NCBI RefSeq assembly: GCF_001183865.1
Contig: NZ_CP012020.1
Coordinates: 1,488,001 to 1,552,000 of the forward strand
Direction of reading: 5' to 3'
Origin: Methylophilus sp. TWE2
Lineage (GTDB): Bacteria; Pseudomonadota; Gammaproteobacteria; Burkholderiales; Methylophilaceae
Length of the DNA stretch: 64,000 nt
The notes under the pieces are model-generated. The model worked only from the letters and a program-made list of their open reading frames with translations. It was not told the DNA's origin and did no database searches. This document shows positions 8,006 to 17,507 of this stretch, piece by piece. The position numbers were made by a program, and so were the translations under genes. Position 1 is the first letter of the stretch. The number at the start of each line of letters is the position of its first letter.

Positions 8006-9424
8006 TCAAATGCCTTCGTGGGCGGCGATCGCTGCAGCAATTGCCGCAGCCATCAATTCTTTCGGTAATCCGACATCATATTGCGTAAGCTCGGGATGTT
8101 GTTCCACAAAGCTGGTATTGAAGTCAGCTGCACGGAAATCCGGATGTTGCATGATTTGCTGGTAATAAGGAATTGTGGTTTTGACGCCATACACAATCAT
8201 GTCGTTCAGCGCACGGCGGCCACGCTCGATCACGCCCTCCCAGTCCAGCGCCCACACTGTCAGTTTGGCACACATGGAGTCGTAGTAGGGTGGAATGACA
8301 TACCCGCTATAAATAGCAGCATCCATACGCACACCAGGGCCACCGGGCGCGTAGTAACGGGTAATTTTACCGAAGCTGGGCAAAAAGTCTTTCTGTGGAT
8401 CTTCAGCATTAATGCGGTATTCCATGGCATAACCTCGGAACGCAATCTCGCTTTGTTTGTACTGCAATGGCAGGCCAGCCGCCACACGAATCTGCTGTTG
8501 AACGATATCCACACCGGTAATGGTTTCAGTCACGGTATGTTCCACCTGCAAGCGGGTGTTCATTTCCATGAAATAAAAATTGTTGTCCGAGTCGAGCAGA
8601 AACTCGACTGTGCCGGCATTTTCATAACCAACCGCTTTGGCTGCCTTCACACCCAGCCCGCCGATATATTCACGCTGTGCCTGTGTCAGTTGTGGTGACG
8701 GGGCGATTTCAATCAGCTTTTGGTTGCGGCGCTGGATAGAGCAGTCACGCTCAAACAGGTGAATGACGTTGCCATGGGAATCAGCCAGCACCTGCACTTC
8801 GATATGGCGTGGATGAACCACACATTTTTCAAGGAACACTTCCGGTTTGCCGAAAGCTTTGCTGGCCTCGGAAATGACACGGTCATAATTGCTTAATAAT
8901 TCTTTTTCGTTGTCGCAACGGCGGATACCACGGCCACCACCACCATTGGTGGCTTTCAGCATCACTGGGTAGCCTATTTTATTTGCCAGCTTGATGGCGG
9001 CGTCCACAGATTCGAGGTTGCCATCGCTGCCCGGTACACAGGGAATACCTGCATTAATCATGGCGTTACGCGCCTGAATCTTGTCACCCATCTGGCGGAT
9101 CACGTCTGCCTCTGGGCCAATAAACTTGATGCCGCGGCGGGCGCAAACCTCAGCCAATTCAGGATTTTCTGACAGGAAGCCATAGCCTGGATGCAAGGCA
9201 TCACACCCAGCAGCCACGGCAATATTCACAATATTATGTGCGTTCAGATAGCCTGCTACAGGATCGGAACCAATGTTATAAGCTTCGTCGGCTTTTTTGA
9301 CATGCAGGGCATGACGGTCAGCGTCGGAATAAATGGCGACCGATTTGATGCCCATTTCCGAGCAGGCGCGCACAATGCGTACCGCAATTTCACCGCGATT
9401 CGCGACTAAAATTTTCTTAAACAC
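8006..9424 (-). CDS. pycA: Pyruvate carboxylase subunit A (biotin carboxylase)
   Basis: ATP-grasp biotin carboxylase of 472 residues that carboxylates the biotin on subunit B. It shows FKKILVANRGEIAVRIVRAC at the N-terminus, HPGYGFLSEN, the glycine-rich ATP loop KATNGGGGRGIRR, and MEMNTRLQVEHTVTE. The ATP-grasp core is complete. The start is a GTG with an AAGGG site about 6 bases upstream. An overlapping ATG is out of frame. AccC of acetyl-CoA carboxylase is a close homologue, but the linked biotinyl carboxyltransferase gene argues for the pyruvate enzyme. Confidence 0.88.
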   Translation of the reverse strand: MFKKILVANRGEIAVRIVRACSEMGIKSVAIYSDADRHALHVKKADEAYNIGSDPVAGYLNAHNIVNIAVAAGCDALHPGYGFLSENPELAEVCARRGIKFIGPEADVIRQMGDKIQARNAMINAGIPCVPGSDGNLESVDAAIKLANKIGYPVMLKATNGGGGRGIRRCDNEKELLSNYDRVISEASKAFGKPEVFLEKCVVHPRHIEVQVLADSHGNVIHLFERDCSIQRRNQKLIEIAPSPQLTQAQREYIGGLGVKAAKAVGYENAGTVEFLLDSDNNFYFMEMNTRLQVEHTVTETITGVDIVQQQIRVAAGLPLQYKQSEIAFRGYAMEYRINAEDPQKDFLPSFGKITRYYAPGGPGVRMDAAIYSGYVIPPYYDSMCAKLTVWALDWEGVIERGRRALNDMIVYGVKTTIPYYQQIMQHPDFRAADFNTSFVEQHPELTQYDVGLPKELMAAAIAAAIAAHEGI

Positions 9425-9756
9425 ACATTACCCTTAAAGCAAGAAAAAAGGACAGAGTCTTTTTGTTAATTTAACTGTTTGATCAACCAGCAAATGCTTG
9501 TATTTAAAACGGTTTGAGTTTGTTTGGTTATGGTTTTGCACCAACGTGGCCGCCAGAGCGGATGGCCGATTTTTTAAATCGGCACCATGAATGCGCCCAT
9601 GAAAATAGCGCCGTGTGATGCGACGTTATTATAACAACAAACCGCGCTCTTAAATAGTGCAATATCATCTTCGGCTCGACTTCAAGACCTGCGGGTCGTC
9701 AAGTCAGGTTGAGTTTGTTATAGTATCGGGCTTACTTGAAATGAGATTTTTTGGTC
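9425..9756. other. Intergenic region between divergent pycA and yceD
   Basis: No gene is seen in these 332 bases. They hold a short hairpin (GCCGATTT, TTT loop, AAATCGGC, 9565-9583) and an imperfect 12-bp inverted repeat at 9678-9689 / 9694-9705 with a tetraloop. A TATAGT hexamer (9719-9724) is the likely -10 for yceD, though its -35 is weak. Promoters for both operons must lie here. Confidence 0.5.
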
Positions 9757-10263
9757 ATGGCACGATACCAGGAGCTGGCCCGGCAGCAAAAAAGCATAGA
9801 AGGGGAGTTGATGCTTATGTCGCTGCCGCGTTTGCATGAAGCTTTGAAGGAGCTGGGTGTGGCCGACGTTGACGCGTTCTCGACGTTGCGTGTGCGCTAT
9901 CAGTTGCAAGGATTGCCTCCTCGCTATTTCGGCGAGGTGTCATTGCCCATGCTGGCGCTGTCTCTACAAACTGAGCTGCCTCTCGTTTGCCAGCGCTGTT
10001 TTGCCCCCATGCCGCAAGCCATGGATTTGCAGTTTGAGTTTGCATTGTGCGATGAGCCACCAGAGGCTTTATTGGAGGATGAGCAGGTGGACTGGCTGGA
10101 TACCCAGGAGGAGTCCTCAGTGGAGTCTCTGGTGGAGGATGAGTTGCTGATGGCGTTGCCTATTGCTGTGATGCATGAAGAGGCTTGTGCGGATCTGCAG
10201 CAAACAGCGGGCGACAAGCCCAATCCGTTTGCGGTGTTAAAGCAGTTAAAACTGGACAAGTAA
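9757..10263 (+). CDS. yceD: YceD/DUF177 family protein, 23S rRNA accumulation
   Basis: Protein of 168 residues of the DUF177 (YceD) family, which in enterics and plastids is required for 23S rRNA accumulation. The conserved block LPLVCQRCFAPMPQAMDLQF is near residue 75 and is followed by an acidic stretch (EALLEDEQVDWLDTQEE). It ends NPFAVLKQLK, the family's usual C-terminus. A TTG two codons upstream is also in frame and the ATG was preferred. It lies upstream of rpmF as in most proteobacteria. Confidence 0.9.
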   Translation: MARYQELARQQKSIEGELMLMSLPRLHEALKELGVADVDAFSTLRVRYQLQGLPPRYFGEVSLPMLALSLQTELPLVCQRCFAPMPQAMDLQFEFALCDEPPEALLEDEQVDWLDTQEESSVESLVEDELLMALPIAVMHEEACADLQQTAGDKPNPFAVLKQLKLDK

Positions 10264-10330
10264 TGATGTGGCATTTCGATGGCTGTTCAGAAGCAAAAAG
10301 TAAACAAAAAGCGATATTTGCAGGATTTAT

Positions 10331-10359
10331 TTGCAGTTGTCTCTGGAATATTTTATAAT
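10331..10359 (+). promoter_or_regulatory. Sigma-70-like promoter of rpmF-plsX-fab
   Basis: TTGCAG and TATAAT are separated by exactly 17 bp, 87 bases before the rpmF start. Both boxes are near consensus, as suits a ribosomal protein gene. The long leader could carry additional control, but I see no stable structure. Confidence 0.8.
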
Positions 10360-10445
10360 TGCGGATTAGGTAGCATTTTGAATTTAAATAACTGCCCTTG
10401 AACTTCAATTTATGAGGTGTGGCGGTTTGATTTTGGAGCAATAAC

Positions 10446-10625
10446 ATGGCAGTTCAGCAAAACAAAAAGACACCGTCCAAGCGTGGTATGCACCGCTCCC
10501 ACGACTTTTTGACAAACCCACCATTGGCGATTGAGCCAACGACTGGTGAAGTACATTTGCGTCATCACGTAAGCCCTAACGGTTTTTACCGTGGCCGTAA
10601 AGTGATGCCAGCAAAAGGCGAATAA
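10446..10625 (+). CDS. rpmF: 50S ribosomal protein L32
   Basis: The 59-residue protein [20 protein letters not shown]... is the bacterial L32 family from end to end. It has the N-terminal KxxPSKRxMRRSHD motif, a central [16 protein letters not shown], and no zinc-binding CxxC, so this is the zinc-independent form. A TTGGAG site is 7-8 bases before the ATG. It sits between yceD and plsX, the usual order. Confidence 0.97.
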   Translation: MAVQQNKKTPSKRGMHRSHDFLTNPPLAIEPTTGEVHLRHHVSPNGFYRGRKVMPAKGE

Positions 10626-10656
10626 TCGCTGCATAAAAGCGACAAGTTTTAAAACG

Positions 10657-10683
10657 CGCCGCGCACTAAAATGCGCGGCGTTT
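10657..10683 (+). terminator. Hairpin after rpmF, probably partial
   Basis: A GC-rich 9-bp stem (CGCCGCGCA with TGCGCGGCG, loop CTAAAA) is followed by only TTTGTG. The weak T tract suggests attenuation rather than full termination, so plsX and the fab genes receive reduced read-through. Confidence 0.6.
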
Positions 10684-10765
10684 GTGTATCTGGCGTAAGC
10701 CTGCGTTTTTACCAGCCTGCGTTTTTTGCGCAGGGCAATGATGGTAAATAAACTTGGGAAATCAC

Positions 10766-11818
10766 ATGACAACTGGTCAACATAAGCATTCACAAGAAGT
10801 AGTGATTGCCATTGATGCCATGGGGGGAGATCACGGTCCACATGTGACTGTGCCTGCGGCTGTTCGAATTCTGAACGAAAATCCTAATCTCAATATCATC
10901 CTGGTCGGCTTGCAAGACGCCATTGAGGCGGAATTAAAGGTTTTGCGCCAGGCAGCAAGCCCGCGTTTGCGCGTGCATCATGCCAGTGAAGTCGTGCTAA
11001 TGGATGAATCTCCACAAAGTGCCATGAAGAACAAAAAAGATTCTTCCATGCGTGTCGCCATCAATATGGTGAAGACTGGCGAAGCGCAAGCATGTGTGAG
11101 TGCCGGTAATACCGGTGCGCTGATGGCGACAGCAAGATTTGTACTCAAAACCCTGCCTGGCATTGATCGCCCTGCCATTGCTTCTACTTTGCCATCTGAA
11201 AAAGGCAGTACCTTCATGCTGGATCTCGGCGCGAATGCGGATTGCACTGCGGAGCATTTATACCAGTTTGCCATTATGGGGGCCATGGTGGTGAGCTGTC
11301 TTAGCAATAAGCCTAATCCAACCGTCGGGTTGCTGAATATCGGCTCAGAAGATATTAAGGGCAATGAAGTGGCTAAGCAGGCTGCCGAGTTGTTGCGTGG
11401 CAGCCATTTAAATTTCTATGGGAATGTAGAGGGTGACGATATCTTCAAAGGTACGACCGATGTGGTGGTCTGTGATGGGTTTGTCGGGAACGTCTCGCTC
11501 AAAACCACTGAAGGATTGGCGCATATGATGGGCAAGTTTCTCACCCAGGAGTTCAAGCGTAACTGGCTGACCAAGCTGATGGCACTCGGTGCTTTCCCTG
11601 TGTTGAAAGCGTTCAAGCGGCGCTTGGATCCTCGTCGGTACAACGGTGCAAGTTTTCTTGGTTTGCGCGGTATCGTGGTGAAAAGTCATGGTGGTGCCGA
11701 CAGTGTCGGTTTTTACCATGCCATCCATGTGGCGATGGAAGAGGCGCAAAGCGGTATATTGAAACGTATCCAGTCGCAGCTCGAAATTGAACACCTGACT
11801 ACTTCAGAGCCTTCCTGA
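10766..11818 (+). CDS. plsX: Phosphate acyltransferase PlsX
   Basis: Soluble enzyme of 350 residues that converts acyl-ACP to acyl-phosphate, the first step of phosphatidic acid synthesis. Landmarks are [14 protein letters not shown] near the N-terminus, [11 protein letters not shown] around residue 100, [10 protein letters not shown], and [18 protein letters not shown] [14 protein letters not shown]. The C-terminal GVVIKSHG-like segment reads [11 protein letters not shown]. The ATG is preceded by TTGGGA. A TTG four codons upstream is less likely. It leads the phospholipid/fatty acid block directly upstream of fabH. Confidence 0.96.
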   Translation: MTTGQHKHSQEVVIAIDAMGGDHGPHVTVPAAVRILNENPNLNIILVGLQDAIEAELKVLRQAASPRLRVHHASEVVLMDESPQSAMKNKKDSSMRVAINMVKTGEAQACVSAGNTGALMATARFVLKTLPGIDRPAIASTLPSEKGSTFMLDLGANADCTAEHLYQFAIMGAMVVSCLSNKPNPTVGLLNIGSEDIKGNEVAKQAAELLRGSHLNFYGNVEGDDIFKGTTDVVVCDGFVGNVSLKTTEGLAHMMGKFLTQEFKRNWLTKLMALGAFPVLKAFKRRLDPRRYNGASFLGLRGIVVKSHGGADSVGFYHAIHVAMEEAQSGILKRIQSQLEIEHLTTSEPS

Positions 11819-11866
11819 AGCTCGATTAGTTAGGTTTTTTGACCCAATTAAGGCATAATCGCACGA

Positions 11867-12808
11867 ATGATTTACGCACGAATCGCAGGGACGGGAAGTT
11901 ACCTGCCACCCACTATTTTAACGAATGCCGAGCTGGAAAAATTGGTTGATACCACTGATGAGTGGATCTTCGCCCGTACCGGTATCAAGCAGCGCCATCG
12001 CGTGACAGATGAGCGTACCAGCGACCTGGCAACCCAGGCTGCACGCAATGCGATTGAATCCGCTGGAATCCAGGCACAGGAAATAGACTTGATCATTGTC
12101 GCAACAACGACACCAGATAAATTATTTCCTAGCGTTGCCACCATGGTACAACGCAAACTGGGCATCTCTGGCTGCCCGGCTTTTGATGTGCAGGCAGTGT
12201 GTAGTGGTTTTGTCTACGCACTCACGACTGCCAATCATTTTATCCGCTCTGGCCAGCATAAAAACGTCCTTGTGATCGGGGCCGATACCTTTACCCGTAT
12301 CACAGACTACACTGATCGCAGCAACTGTATCCTGTGGGGTGATGGTGCTGGTGCCGTCATTTTGCAAAGCAGTGATCAACCAGGCATCCTGTCCACGCAC
12401 ATTCATGCAGATGGCAATTACGAAAACTACCTACATGTCCCGCGTAATCCTGATGGCCCTGATACTGTGGTCATGGAAGGCAATCCGGTATTCAAGATTG
12501 CCGTCAATACCTTAGATCAGATTGTGGACGAAACGCTGGAAGCCAATCACATGCAAAAATCCGATATCGACTGGCTGGTGCCGCATCAGGCCAATATACG
12601 AATTTTGCAGGCGACTGCCAAAAAACTAGATATGCCTATGGATAAGGTTGTGGTGACAGTAGACCGCCATGGCAACACTTCGGCTGCGTCTATCCCTCTG
12701 GCTTTGGACGTTGCGGTACGTGATGGACGTATCCAGCGAGGGCAGACCTTGCTGATGGAAGCGTTTGGTGGTGGCTTTACCTGGGGTTCTGCCCTAGTTA
12801 AATATTAA
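11867..12808 (+). CDS. fabH: 3-oxoacyl-ACP synthase III
   Basis: Protein of 313 residues that starts fatty acid synthesis by condensing acetyl-CoA with malonyl-ACP. The catalytic triad is intact: Cys112 in DVQAVCSGF, His240 in VPHQANIRI, and Asn270 in [22 protein letters not shown] is the canonical C-terminus. It is the third gene of the rpmF-plsX-fab cluster, 48 bp after plsX. No separate promoter is evident. Confidence 0.97.
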   Translation: MIYARIAGTGSYLPPTILTNAELEKLVDTTDEWIFARTGIKQRHRVTDERTSDLATQAARNAIESAGIQAQEIDLIIVATTTPDKLFPSVATMVQRKLGISGCPAFDVQAVCSGFVYALTTANHFIRSGQHKNVLVIGADTFTRITDYTDRSNCILWGDGAGAVILQSSDQPGILSTHIHADGNYENYLHVPRNPDGPDTVVMEGNPVFKIAVNTLDQIVDETLEANHMQKSDIDWLVPHQANIRILQATAKKLDMPMDKVVVTVDRHGNTSAASIPLALDVAVRDGRIQRGQTLLMEAFGGGFTWGSALVKY

Positions 12809-12874
12809 GGTCAAATATTAATCCTCATCCGGCATGTTCAACATGCGTGATTTTAGTTAACTCACTGAAAATAT

Positions 12875-13798
12875 ATGTCTAAATTTGCTTTTTTCTTCCC
12901 TGGCCAAGGTTCACAATCCGTGGGCATGATGCAGGGACTCGAAACACATGCCATTGTCAAACAAACGTTTGATGAGGCGTCTGCCGTGCTTGGTGTTGAT
13001 TTCTGGAAAATGGCTACAGAAGCCAATGACGAAATCAATCTGACCGAAAATACACAGCCTATCATGCTCACTGCAGGCGTCGCCACCTGGCGTGTTTACC
13101 AGTCCCTGGGTGGGAAATTGCCCGACGCCATGGCCGGCCACAGCCTGGGTGAATATACTGCACTGGTGGCAGCTAACGCTATTTCATTTGCAGATGCCTT
13201 GCCACTGGTGAAATTCCGCGCGCAAGTGATGCAACAAGCAGTGCCTGAAGGGCAGGGCGCGATGGCGGCAATCTTAGGCCTGGATGACGAGACCGTGCGC
13301 GCAGTGTGTAATGAAGCTGCGCAAGGGCAGGTAGTGCAGGCAGTGAACTTTAACTCCCCCGGCCAGGTAGTGATCGCCGGCGATAAAGTCGCTGTAGAGC
13401 GGGGCATGGAACTGGCTAAGGCAAAAGGCGCAAAACGTGCGTTGCCATTGCCTGTCAGTGTGCCGTCGCACTGTGACCTGATGAAGCCAGCAGCGGATAA
13501 ATTGCGTGATTATTTGCAGAATGTAAATGTACAGGCACCTGAGGTCCCTGTGCTGCATAATGCAGATGTCGCCGCGTACAGCGATCCCGACAAGATTAAA
13601 GATGCATTGGTGCGCCAGTTATATAGTCCTGTGCGTTGGGTTGAAACGGTACAGCAACTCGCTTCACAAGAGGTGTTGAATGCAGCTGAATGTGGGCCAG
13701 GCAAAGTGCTGGCGGGTTTAGCCAAGCGCATTGTGGCCGAGATGACCTGCGTGGCAATGGTCAATGATGAGTCTGTGCAAACGTTTGTTGCACAATAA
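12875..13798 (+). CDS. fabD: Malonyl-CoA:ACP transacylase
   Basis: Protein of 307 residues that moves malonyl from CoA to ACP. It has FPGQGSQSVGM at the N-terminus, the nucleophile Ser90 in GHSLGEYTAL, and the catalytic His in VSVPSHCDLMKPA near residue 197. ECGPGKVLAGLAKRI ends the core. It lies 66 bp after fabH and 11 bp before fabG in the same operon. Confidence 0.97.
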   Translation: MSKFAFFFPGQGSQSVGMMQGLETHAIVKQTFDEASAVLGVDFWKMATEANDEINLTENTQPIMLTAGVATWRVYQSLGGKLPDAMAGHSLGEYTALVAANAISFADALPLVKFRAQVMQQAVPEGQGAMAAILGLDDETVRAVCNEAAQGQVVQAVNFNSPGQVVIAGDKVAVERGMELAKAKGAKRALPLPVSVPSHCDLMKPAADKLRDYLQNVNVQAPEVPVLHNADVAAYSDPDKIKDALVRQLYSPVRWVETVQQLASQEVLNAAECGPGKVLAGLAKRIVAEMTCVAMVNDESVQTFVAQ

Positions 13799-13809
13799 GG
13801 GGAAAGAGA

Positions 13810-14550
13810 ATGTCTAATCAACAAGTAGCATTGGTCACAGGCGCGAGTCGCGGTATCGGTGCGGCCATTGCGCAAGCACTGGGTAAGCAAGGTGCCATCG
13901 TGATTGGCACAGCCACATCCGCCAGTGGTGCTGAGGCGATTACTGCGCATTTGAAAGCCGCAGGCGTAAATGGGGTTGGGATGGCGCTGGATGTGACCCA
14001 ACCGGAACAAATTGACGCGTTATTGAAGCAGATTGCTGAGCAATATGGCGATGTCAGTATTCTGGTCAACAATGCAGGCATTACCAAAGATACGTTGCTG
14101 ATGCGCATGAAAGACGAAGACTGGGATGCGGTTTTAAACACCAATCTGAAATCTGTTTTCCGCATGAGCCAGGCAGTATTGCGCCCCATGATGAAAGCGC
14201 GTCAGGGCCGCATCATTAATATTTCCAGTGTGGTGGGTCATATGGGAAACGCCGGCCAGACCAATTATGCGGCGGCTAAAGCGGGTATGACAGGTTTTAC
14301 CAAGTCTATGGCGCAAGAAGTCGGTAGTCGCGGTATCACGGTGAACTGTGTGGCTCCTGGCTTTATCGACACTGACATGACGGCAGAGTTGCCAGAAGAG
14401 ATCAAGGCAAAAATGCTGGAACGCATCGCAGTAGGGCGCTTAGGTCAGGCCGATGAAATCGCGGCCACGGTTGCCTTTTTGGCTTCACCTGCGGCCGCTT
14501 ATATCACAGGCGAAACCATCCATGTCAATGGCGGCATGTACTGTGCTTAA
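13810..14550 (+). CDS. fabG: 3-oxoacyl-ACP reductase
   Basis: Short-chain dehydrogenase of 246 residues that reduces beta-ketoacyl-ACP with NADPH. The Rossmann motif is TGASRGIG (10-17), then NNAG (87-90). The catalytic Ser139/140, Tyr153 and Lys157 fall in INISSVVGHMGNAGQTNYAA. The PGFIDTDMT segment is the FabG signature. A GGGGAAAG site precedes the ATG. Confidence 0.97.
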   Translation: MSNQQVALVTGASRGIGAAIAQALGKQGAIVIGTATSASGAEAITAHLKAAGVNGVGMALDVTQPEQIDALLKQIAEQYGDVSILVNNAGITKDTLLMRMKDEDWDAVLNTNLKSVFRMSQAVLRPMMKARQGRIINISSVVGHMGNAGQTNYAAAKAGMTGFTKSMAQEVGSRGITVNCVAPGFIDTDMTAELPEEIKAKMLERIAVGRLGQADEIAATVAFLASPAAAYITGETIHVNGGMYCA

Positions 14551-14562
14551 TATTTAGTTTCT

Positions 14563-14591
14563 TTGGTATTCTGGACAAGTTTTGCTAGAAT
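14563..14591 (+). promoter_or_regulatory. Promoter of acpP
   Basis: TTGGTA and TAGAAT are separated by 17 bp and lie 45 bases before the acpP start. A dedicated promoter fits the need for far more ACP than synthase enzymes. Confidence 0.7.
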
Positions 14592-14636
14592 ACCGGTTTA
14601 CTGTACACGACACTTATCAACAAAGGGGTATTTTAG

Positions 14637-14873
14637 ATGTCCGACATCGAACAACGCGTAAAGAAAATCGTTTGTGAACAATTAGGTGCAAACGAAGCTG
14701 ACGTAAAAAACACATCATCTTTCGTGGATGATCTGGGTGCAGATTCTCTGGACACCGTAGAATTAGTGATGGCTTTGGAAGAGGAATTCGATTGCGAAAT
14801 TCCTGACGAAGAAGCTGAAAAAATCACAACCGTGCAGCAAGCGATTGACTACGTCAACGCAAACCTCAAGTAA
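14637..14873 (+). CDS. acpP: Acyl carrier protein
   Basis: The 78-residue acidic carrier holds growing acyl chains on a 4'-phosphopantetheine attached to Ser37 in [19 protein letters not shown]. The rest ([20 protein letters not shown]) is typical of AcpP. It has its own promoter upstream, an AAAGGGG site before the ATG, and a terminator directly after. Confidence 0.98.
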   Translation: MSDIEQRVKKIVCEQLGANEADVKNTSSFVDDLGADSLDTVELVMALEEEFDCEIPDEEAEKITTVQQAIDYVNANLK

Positions 14874-14892
14874 TTCATTGACTTATTTCTTT

Positions 14893-14922
14893 AATCAGCC
14901 CTCGCAAGAGGGCTGATTTTCT
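14893..14922 (+). terminator. Intrinsic terminator between acpP and fabF
   Basis: An 11-bp stem (AATCAGCCCTC with GAGGGCTGATT, loop GCAA) is followed by TTTTCT. It ends 4-7 bases before the fabF ATG and its 3' arm contains the only purine-rich stretch near that start, so termination and fabF translation may interfere with each other. Confidence 0.85.
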
Positions 14923-14925
14923 ATT

Positions 14926-16158
14926 ATGACGAAACGCAGAGTAGTAGTAACTGGCTTGGGCGTGGTGTCTCCAGTAGGGATTGGTACCCAAACCGCTTGG
15001 AACAATCTGGTCGCTGGTCAATCAGGCATTACCCGTATTACCAAATTTGATCCCACTCCGTTCGCCTCGCAAATTGCAGGTGAAGTGAAGGGCTTTAACG
15101 CGGAAGACTTTATCCCAGCCAAGGATGCGCGCCGAATGGATACTTTTATCCAGTATGGCCTGGCCGCTGGCCTGGAAGCCTTCCGTGATTCTGGCCTGGA
15201 AGTGACAGAAGCGAATGCCGAACGCATTGGCGTCACCATTGGGTCCGGCATTGGTGGTTTGGGGTTGATTGAATCCACTAACGACAGTTATGACGACGGT
15301 GGCCCACGCAAGATTTCACCTTTCTTCATTCCTGGCACCATCATCAATATGATCTCAGGTAACCTGTCTATCATGTTGGGGTTGAAAGGGCCGAATATTG
15401 CAGTGGTGACGGCATGTACCACAGGTACGCACAGCATTGGCGAGGCCGCACGCATGATTGAATACGGCGATGCCGATGTCATGGTGGCCGGTGGTGCAGA
15501 AGCCGCGATTACCGAACTCAGCGTCGGCGGCTTTGCCTCTGCGAGAGCCTTATCTAGCCGTAATGACGATCCGGCAACGGCGAGTCGTCCCTGGGATAAA
15601 GACCGTGATGGCTTTGTCATTGGGGAAGGCGCGGGGGTATTGGTGCTTGAAGAATATGAGCATGCAAAAGCCCGCGGTGCAAAAATTTACGCTGAAGTGG
15701 CAGGCTATGGTTTAAGTGCCGATGCCTATCACATGACCGCGCCAAATATGGACGGTCCACGTCGTTCCATGGTCAATGCATTGAAAAATGCGGGTGTGAA
15801 CCCTGACCAGGTACAGTTCATGAATGCGCACGGGACTTCCACACCCTTGGGCGATACTAATGAAACTAATGCGATTAAAGCCACGTTCGGTGATCACGCT
15901 TATAAACTGGTAGTGAATTCTACCAAGTCCATGACTGGGCACTTGTTAGGTGGCGCCGGTGGTCTCGAGTCTGTGTTTACGGTGTTATCCGTTTACAACC
16001 AGATTTCCCCACCAACCATCAACCTGTTTAACCAGGATCCTGAATGCGATCTGGATTACTGTGCTAATACGGCACGTGATCTCAAGATTGAATATGCCTT
16101 GAAAAACAACTTTGGTTTTGGTGGCACGAACGGCAGCTTGTTATTTAAGCGCGTTTAA
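14926..16158 (+). CDS. fabF: 3-oxoacyl-ACP synthase II
   Basis: Elongating condensing enzyme of 410 residues. The catalytic Cys164 is in [12 protein letters not shown], the two histidines are in [11 protein letters not shown] (about 304) and [13 protein letters not shown] (about 341), and the C-terminal [12 protein letters not shown] is canonical. It starts just past the acpP terminator with no standard ribosome binding site. Expression probably depends on read-through of that terminator. It ends the fab cluster at a bidirectional terminator. Confidence 0.97.
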   Translation: MTKRRVVVTGLGVVSPVGIGTQTAWNNLVAGQSGITRITKFDPTPFASQIAGEVKGFNAEDFIPAKDARRMDTFIQYGLAAGLEAFRDSGLEVTEANAERIGVTIGSGIGGLGLIESTNDSYDDGGPRKISPFFIPGTIINMISGNLSIMLGLKGPNIAVVTACTTGTHSIGEAARMIEYGDADVMVAGGAEAAITELSVGGFASARALSSRNDDPATASRPWDKDRDGFVIGEGAGVLVLEEYEHAKARGAKIYAEVAGYGLSADAYHMTAPNMDGPRRSMVNALKNAGVNPDQVQFMNAHGTSTPLGDTNETNAIKATFGDHAYKLVVNSTKSMTGHLLGGAGGLESVFTVLSVYNQISPPTINLFNQDPECDLDYCANTARDLKIEYALKNNFGFGGTNGSLLFKRV

Positions 16159-16184
16159 CTTTACACGCCATTCATGTTACAGAT

Positions 16185-16212
16185 AAAAAAGCCAGCAATT
16201 GCTGGCTTTTTT
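16185..16212. terminator. Bidirectional terminator between fabF and tpx
   Basis: A perfect palindrome, AAAAAAGCCAGC-AATT-GCTGGCTTTTTT, gives a stem plus T tract on both strands and serves the two convergent genes. Confidence 0.9.
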
Positions 16213-16225
16213 ATTTGTTGATGGC

Positions 16226-16729
16226 TTATTTCAGCACTGCCAAGGCTGCAGCGTAGTTAGGTTCGTCAGCAATCTCGCTCACCAGTTCGCTATGCAGTAC
16301 CTTGTTGTTTTCATCTAGCACTACCACCGCACGTGCAGTGAGGCCAGCCAGGCTGCTGTCGGTGATAAAAACACCGTAATCATTGGCAAATTTTGCAGTG
16401 TCACGGAAAGTAGACAGCGTCACCACGTTTTCCAGGCCTTCAGCGCCACAGAAGCGGCTTTGTGCAAATGGCAAGTCAGCCGAAATGCACAGTACAACGC
16501 TATTGCTGGCGCTGCTGGCCTCTTTGTTGAATGTGCGTACAGAAGTCGCGCAAGTGGGTGTGTCGATGCTTGGGAAAATGTTTAGAATTTTACGTTTGCC
16601 AGCATACGCATCTAAACCAACCAAATTACGTTTGGCATCTGCCAGTTGAAATGCAGGTGCGGTATCACCGACTGCCAAAAACTTACCGCCAACGGCGACC
16701 GGATTACCTTTAAGCGTGACGCTTGCCAT
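16226..16729 (-). CDS. tpx: Thiol peroxidase (atypical 2-Cys peroxiredoxin)
   Basis: Protein of 167 residues that reduces hydroperoxides with thioredoxin. It has the Tpx signature [15 protein letters not shown] with peroxidatic Cys60 and the resolving Cys94 in [12 protein letters not shown]. Full length matches the family. The start ATG has a TTGGAG site 7 bases upstream, and an in-frame ATG four codons earlier is less likely. A diverged paralogue lies just upstream on the same strand. Confidence 0.96.
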   Translation of the reverse strand: MASVTLKGNPVAVGGKFLAVGDTAPAFQLADAKRNLVGLDAYAGKRKILNIFPSIDTPTCATSVRTFNKEASSASNSVVLCISADLPFAQSRFCGAEGLENVVTLSTFRDTAKFANDYGVFITDSSLAGLTARAVVVLDENNKVLHSELVSEIADEPNYAAALAVLK

Positions 16730-16819
16730 AATTTTCTCCAAAACAATAAATGATGAGTGGTTAATCTTCTACTTTAACTTGTCAGTGCGTGGCAATCAAC
16801 CACATAAACAATAAGGGAA

Positions 16820-17326
16820 TCATGCCTGCAATACTGCCATCGCCGCTTCATAGTCTGGTTCGTTAGCAAGTTCTTTGACTAATTCAACATGTAGCACGCG
16901 GTTATCTTCATCAGCGACCATGAGTACCCGGGCAGGTAAGCCTGCCAGTTTGCTGGTCATCATCAATACACCATAGTTCTTGAGCATATCACGGCCGCGT
17001 AGGGTAGAGAGGTGTATCCCTGTGGAGAGGTTTTCTGTTGCACAAAAACGGGCTGTCGTAAAAGGAAGGTCGGCGGAGATATGCAAAACAACGGTATTCG
17101 TCAACGTTGCAACCATGCTATCGAGAATGCGGACGCTGTTGGCGCTTGTGGGTGTATCAATCCCAGGGAAGAAATGCAGGATTTTTCGCTGGCCGCTAAA
17201 AGCATCCAGTGAAACATCCTCTAACGCAGCATTCACAAGCTGAAAGAAGGGCAATATTTGCCCAATGCTTGGCAAATTATCTTCTACTAAGATGGGGTCA
17301 TCCAGCAAGGCGGTCGCGTTCGGCAT
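16820..17326 (-). CDS. Tpx paralogue lacking the peroxidatic cysteine
   Basis: Protein of 168 residues that aligns with the neighbouring Tpx along its whole length (IGQILPFFQLV, GQRKILHFFPGIDTPT, LHISADLPFTTARFC). The position of peroxidatic Cys60 is serine: DTPTSANSVRI, codon AGC. The resolving-type Cys95 in ARFCATENL remains. It therefore cannot run the normal Tpx cycle and may be a regulator, sensor or decaying copy, although the frame is open and the fold residues are kept. The start is the ATG that aligns with Tpx. In-frame ATGs 11-12 codons earlier exist, and a still longer reading would overlap dnaE. It is 90 bp upstream of tpx, perhaps co-transcribed. Confidence 0.85.
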   Translation of the reverse strand: MPNATALLDDPILVEDNLPSIGQILPFFQLVNAALEDVSLDAFSGQRKILHFFPGIDTPTSANSVRILDSMVATLTNTVVLHISADLPFTTARFCATENLSTGIHLSTLRGRDMLKNYGVLMMTSKLAGLPARVLMVADEDNRVLHVELVKELANEPDYEAAMAVLQA

Positions 17327-17507
17327 GGTCAAATGATCAATTGAAGAAATGCCTGACATCATAGTGCATAACGTTTTAGGAATTAATTTTTTAGCACTTG
17401 TTAACGCGGTTGGCAGGTCTGGCTTGAACGCGATTTTTAAGCATGTCAACCAGATTATTTGCACCACGCATAGATAAAAAAGCGTGATGGCGAGTAAAAT
17501 AAAAGCC

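Noticed and set aside
6118..9424. Sodium-pumping oxaloacetate decarboxylase
   Set aside because: Subunit B resembles OadA, but there are no membrane beta/gamma subunit genes and the partner is a biotin carboxylase, so pyruvate carboxylase is the better call.
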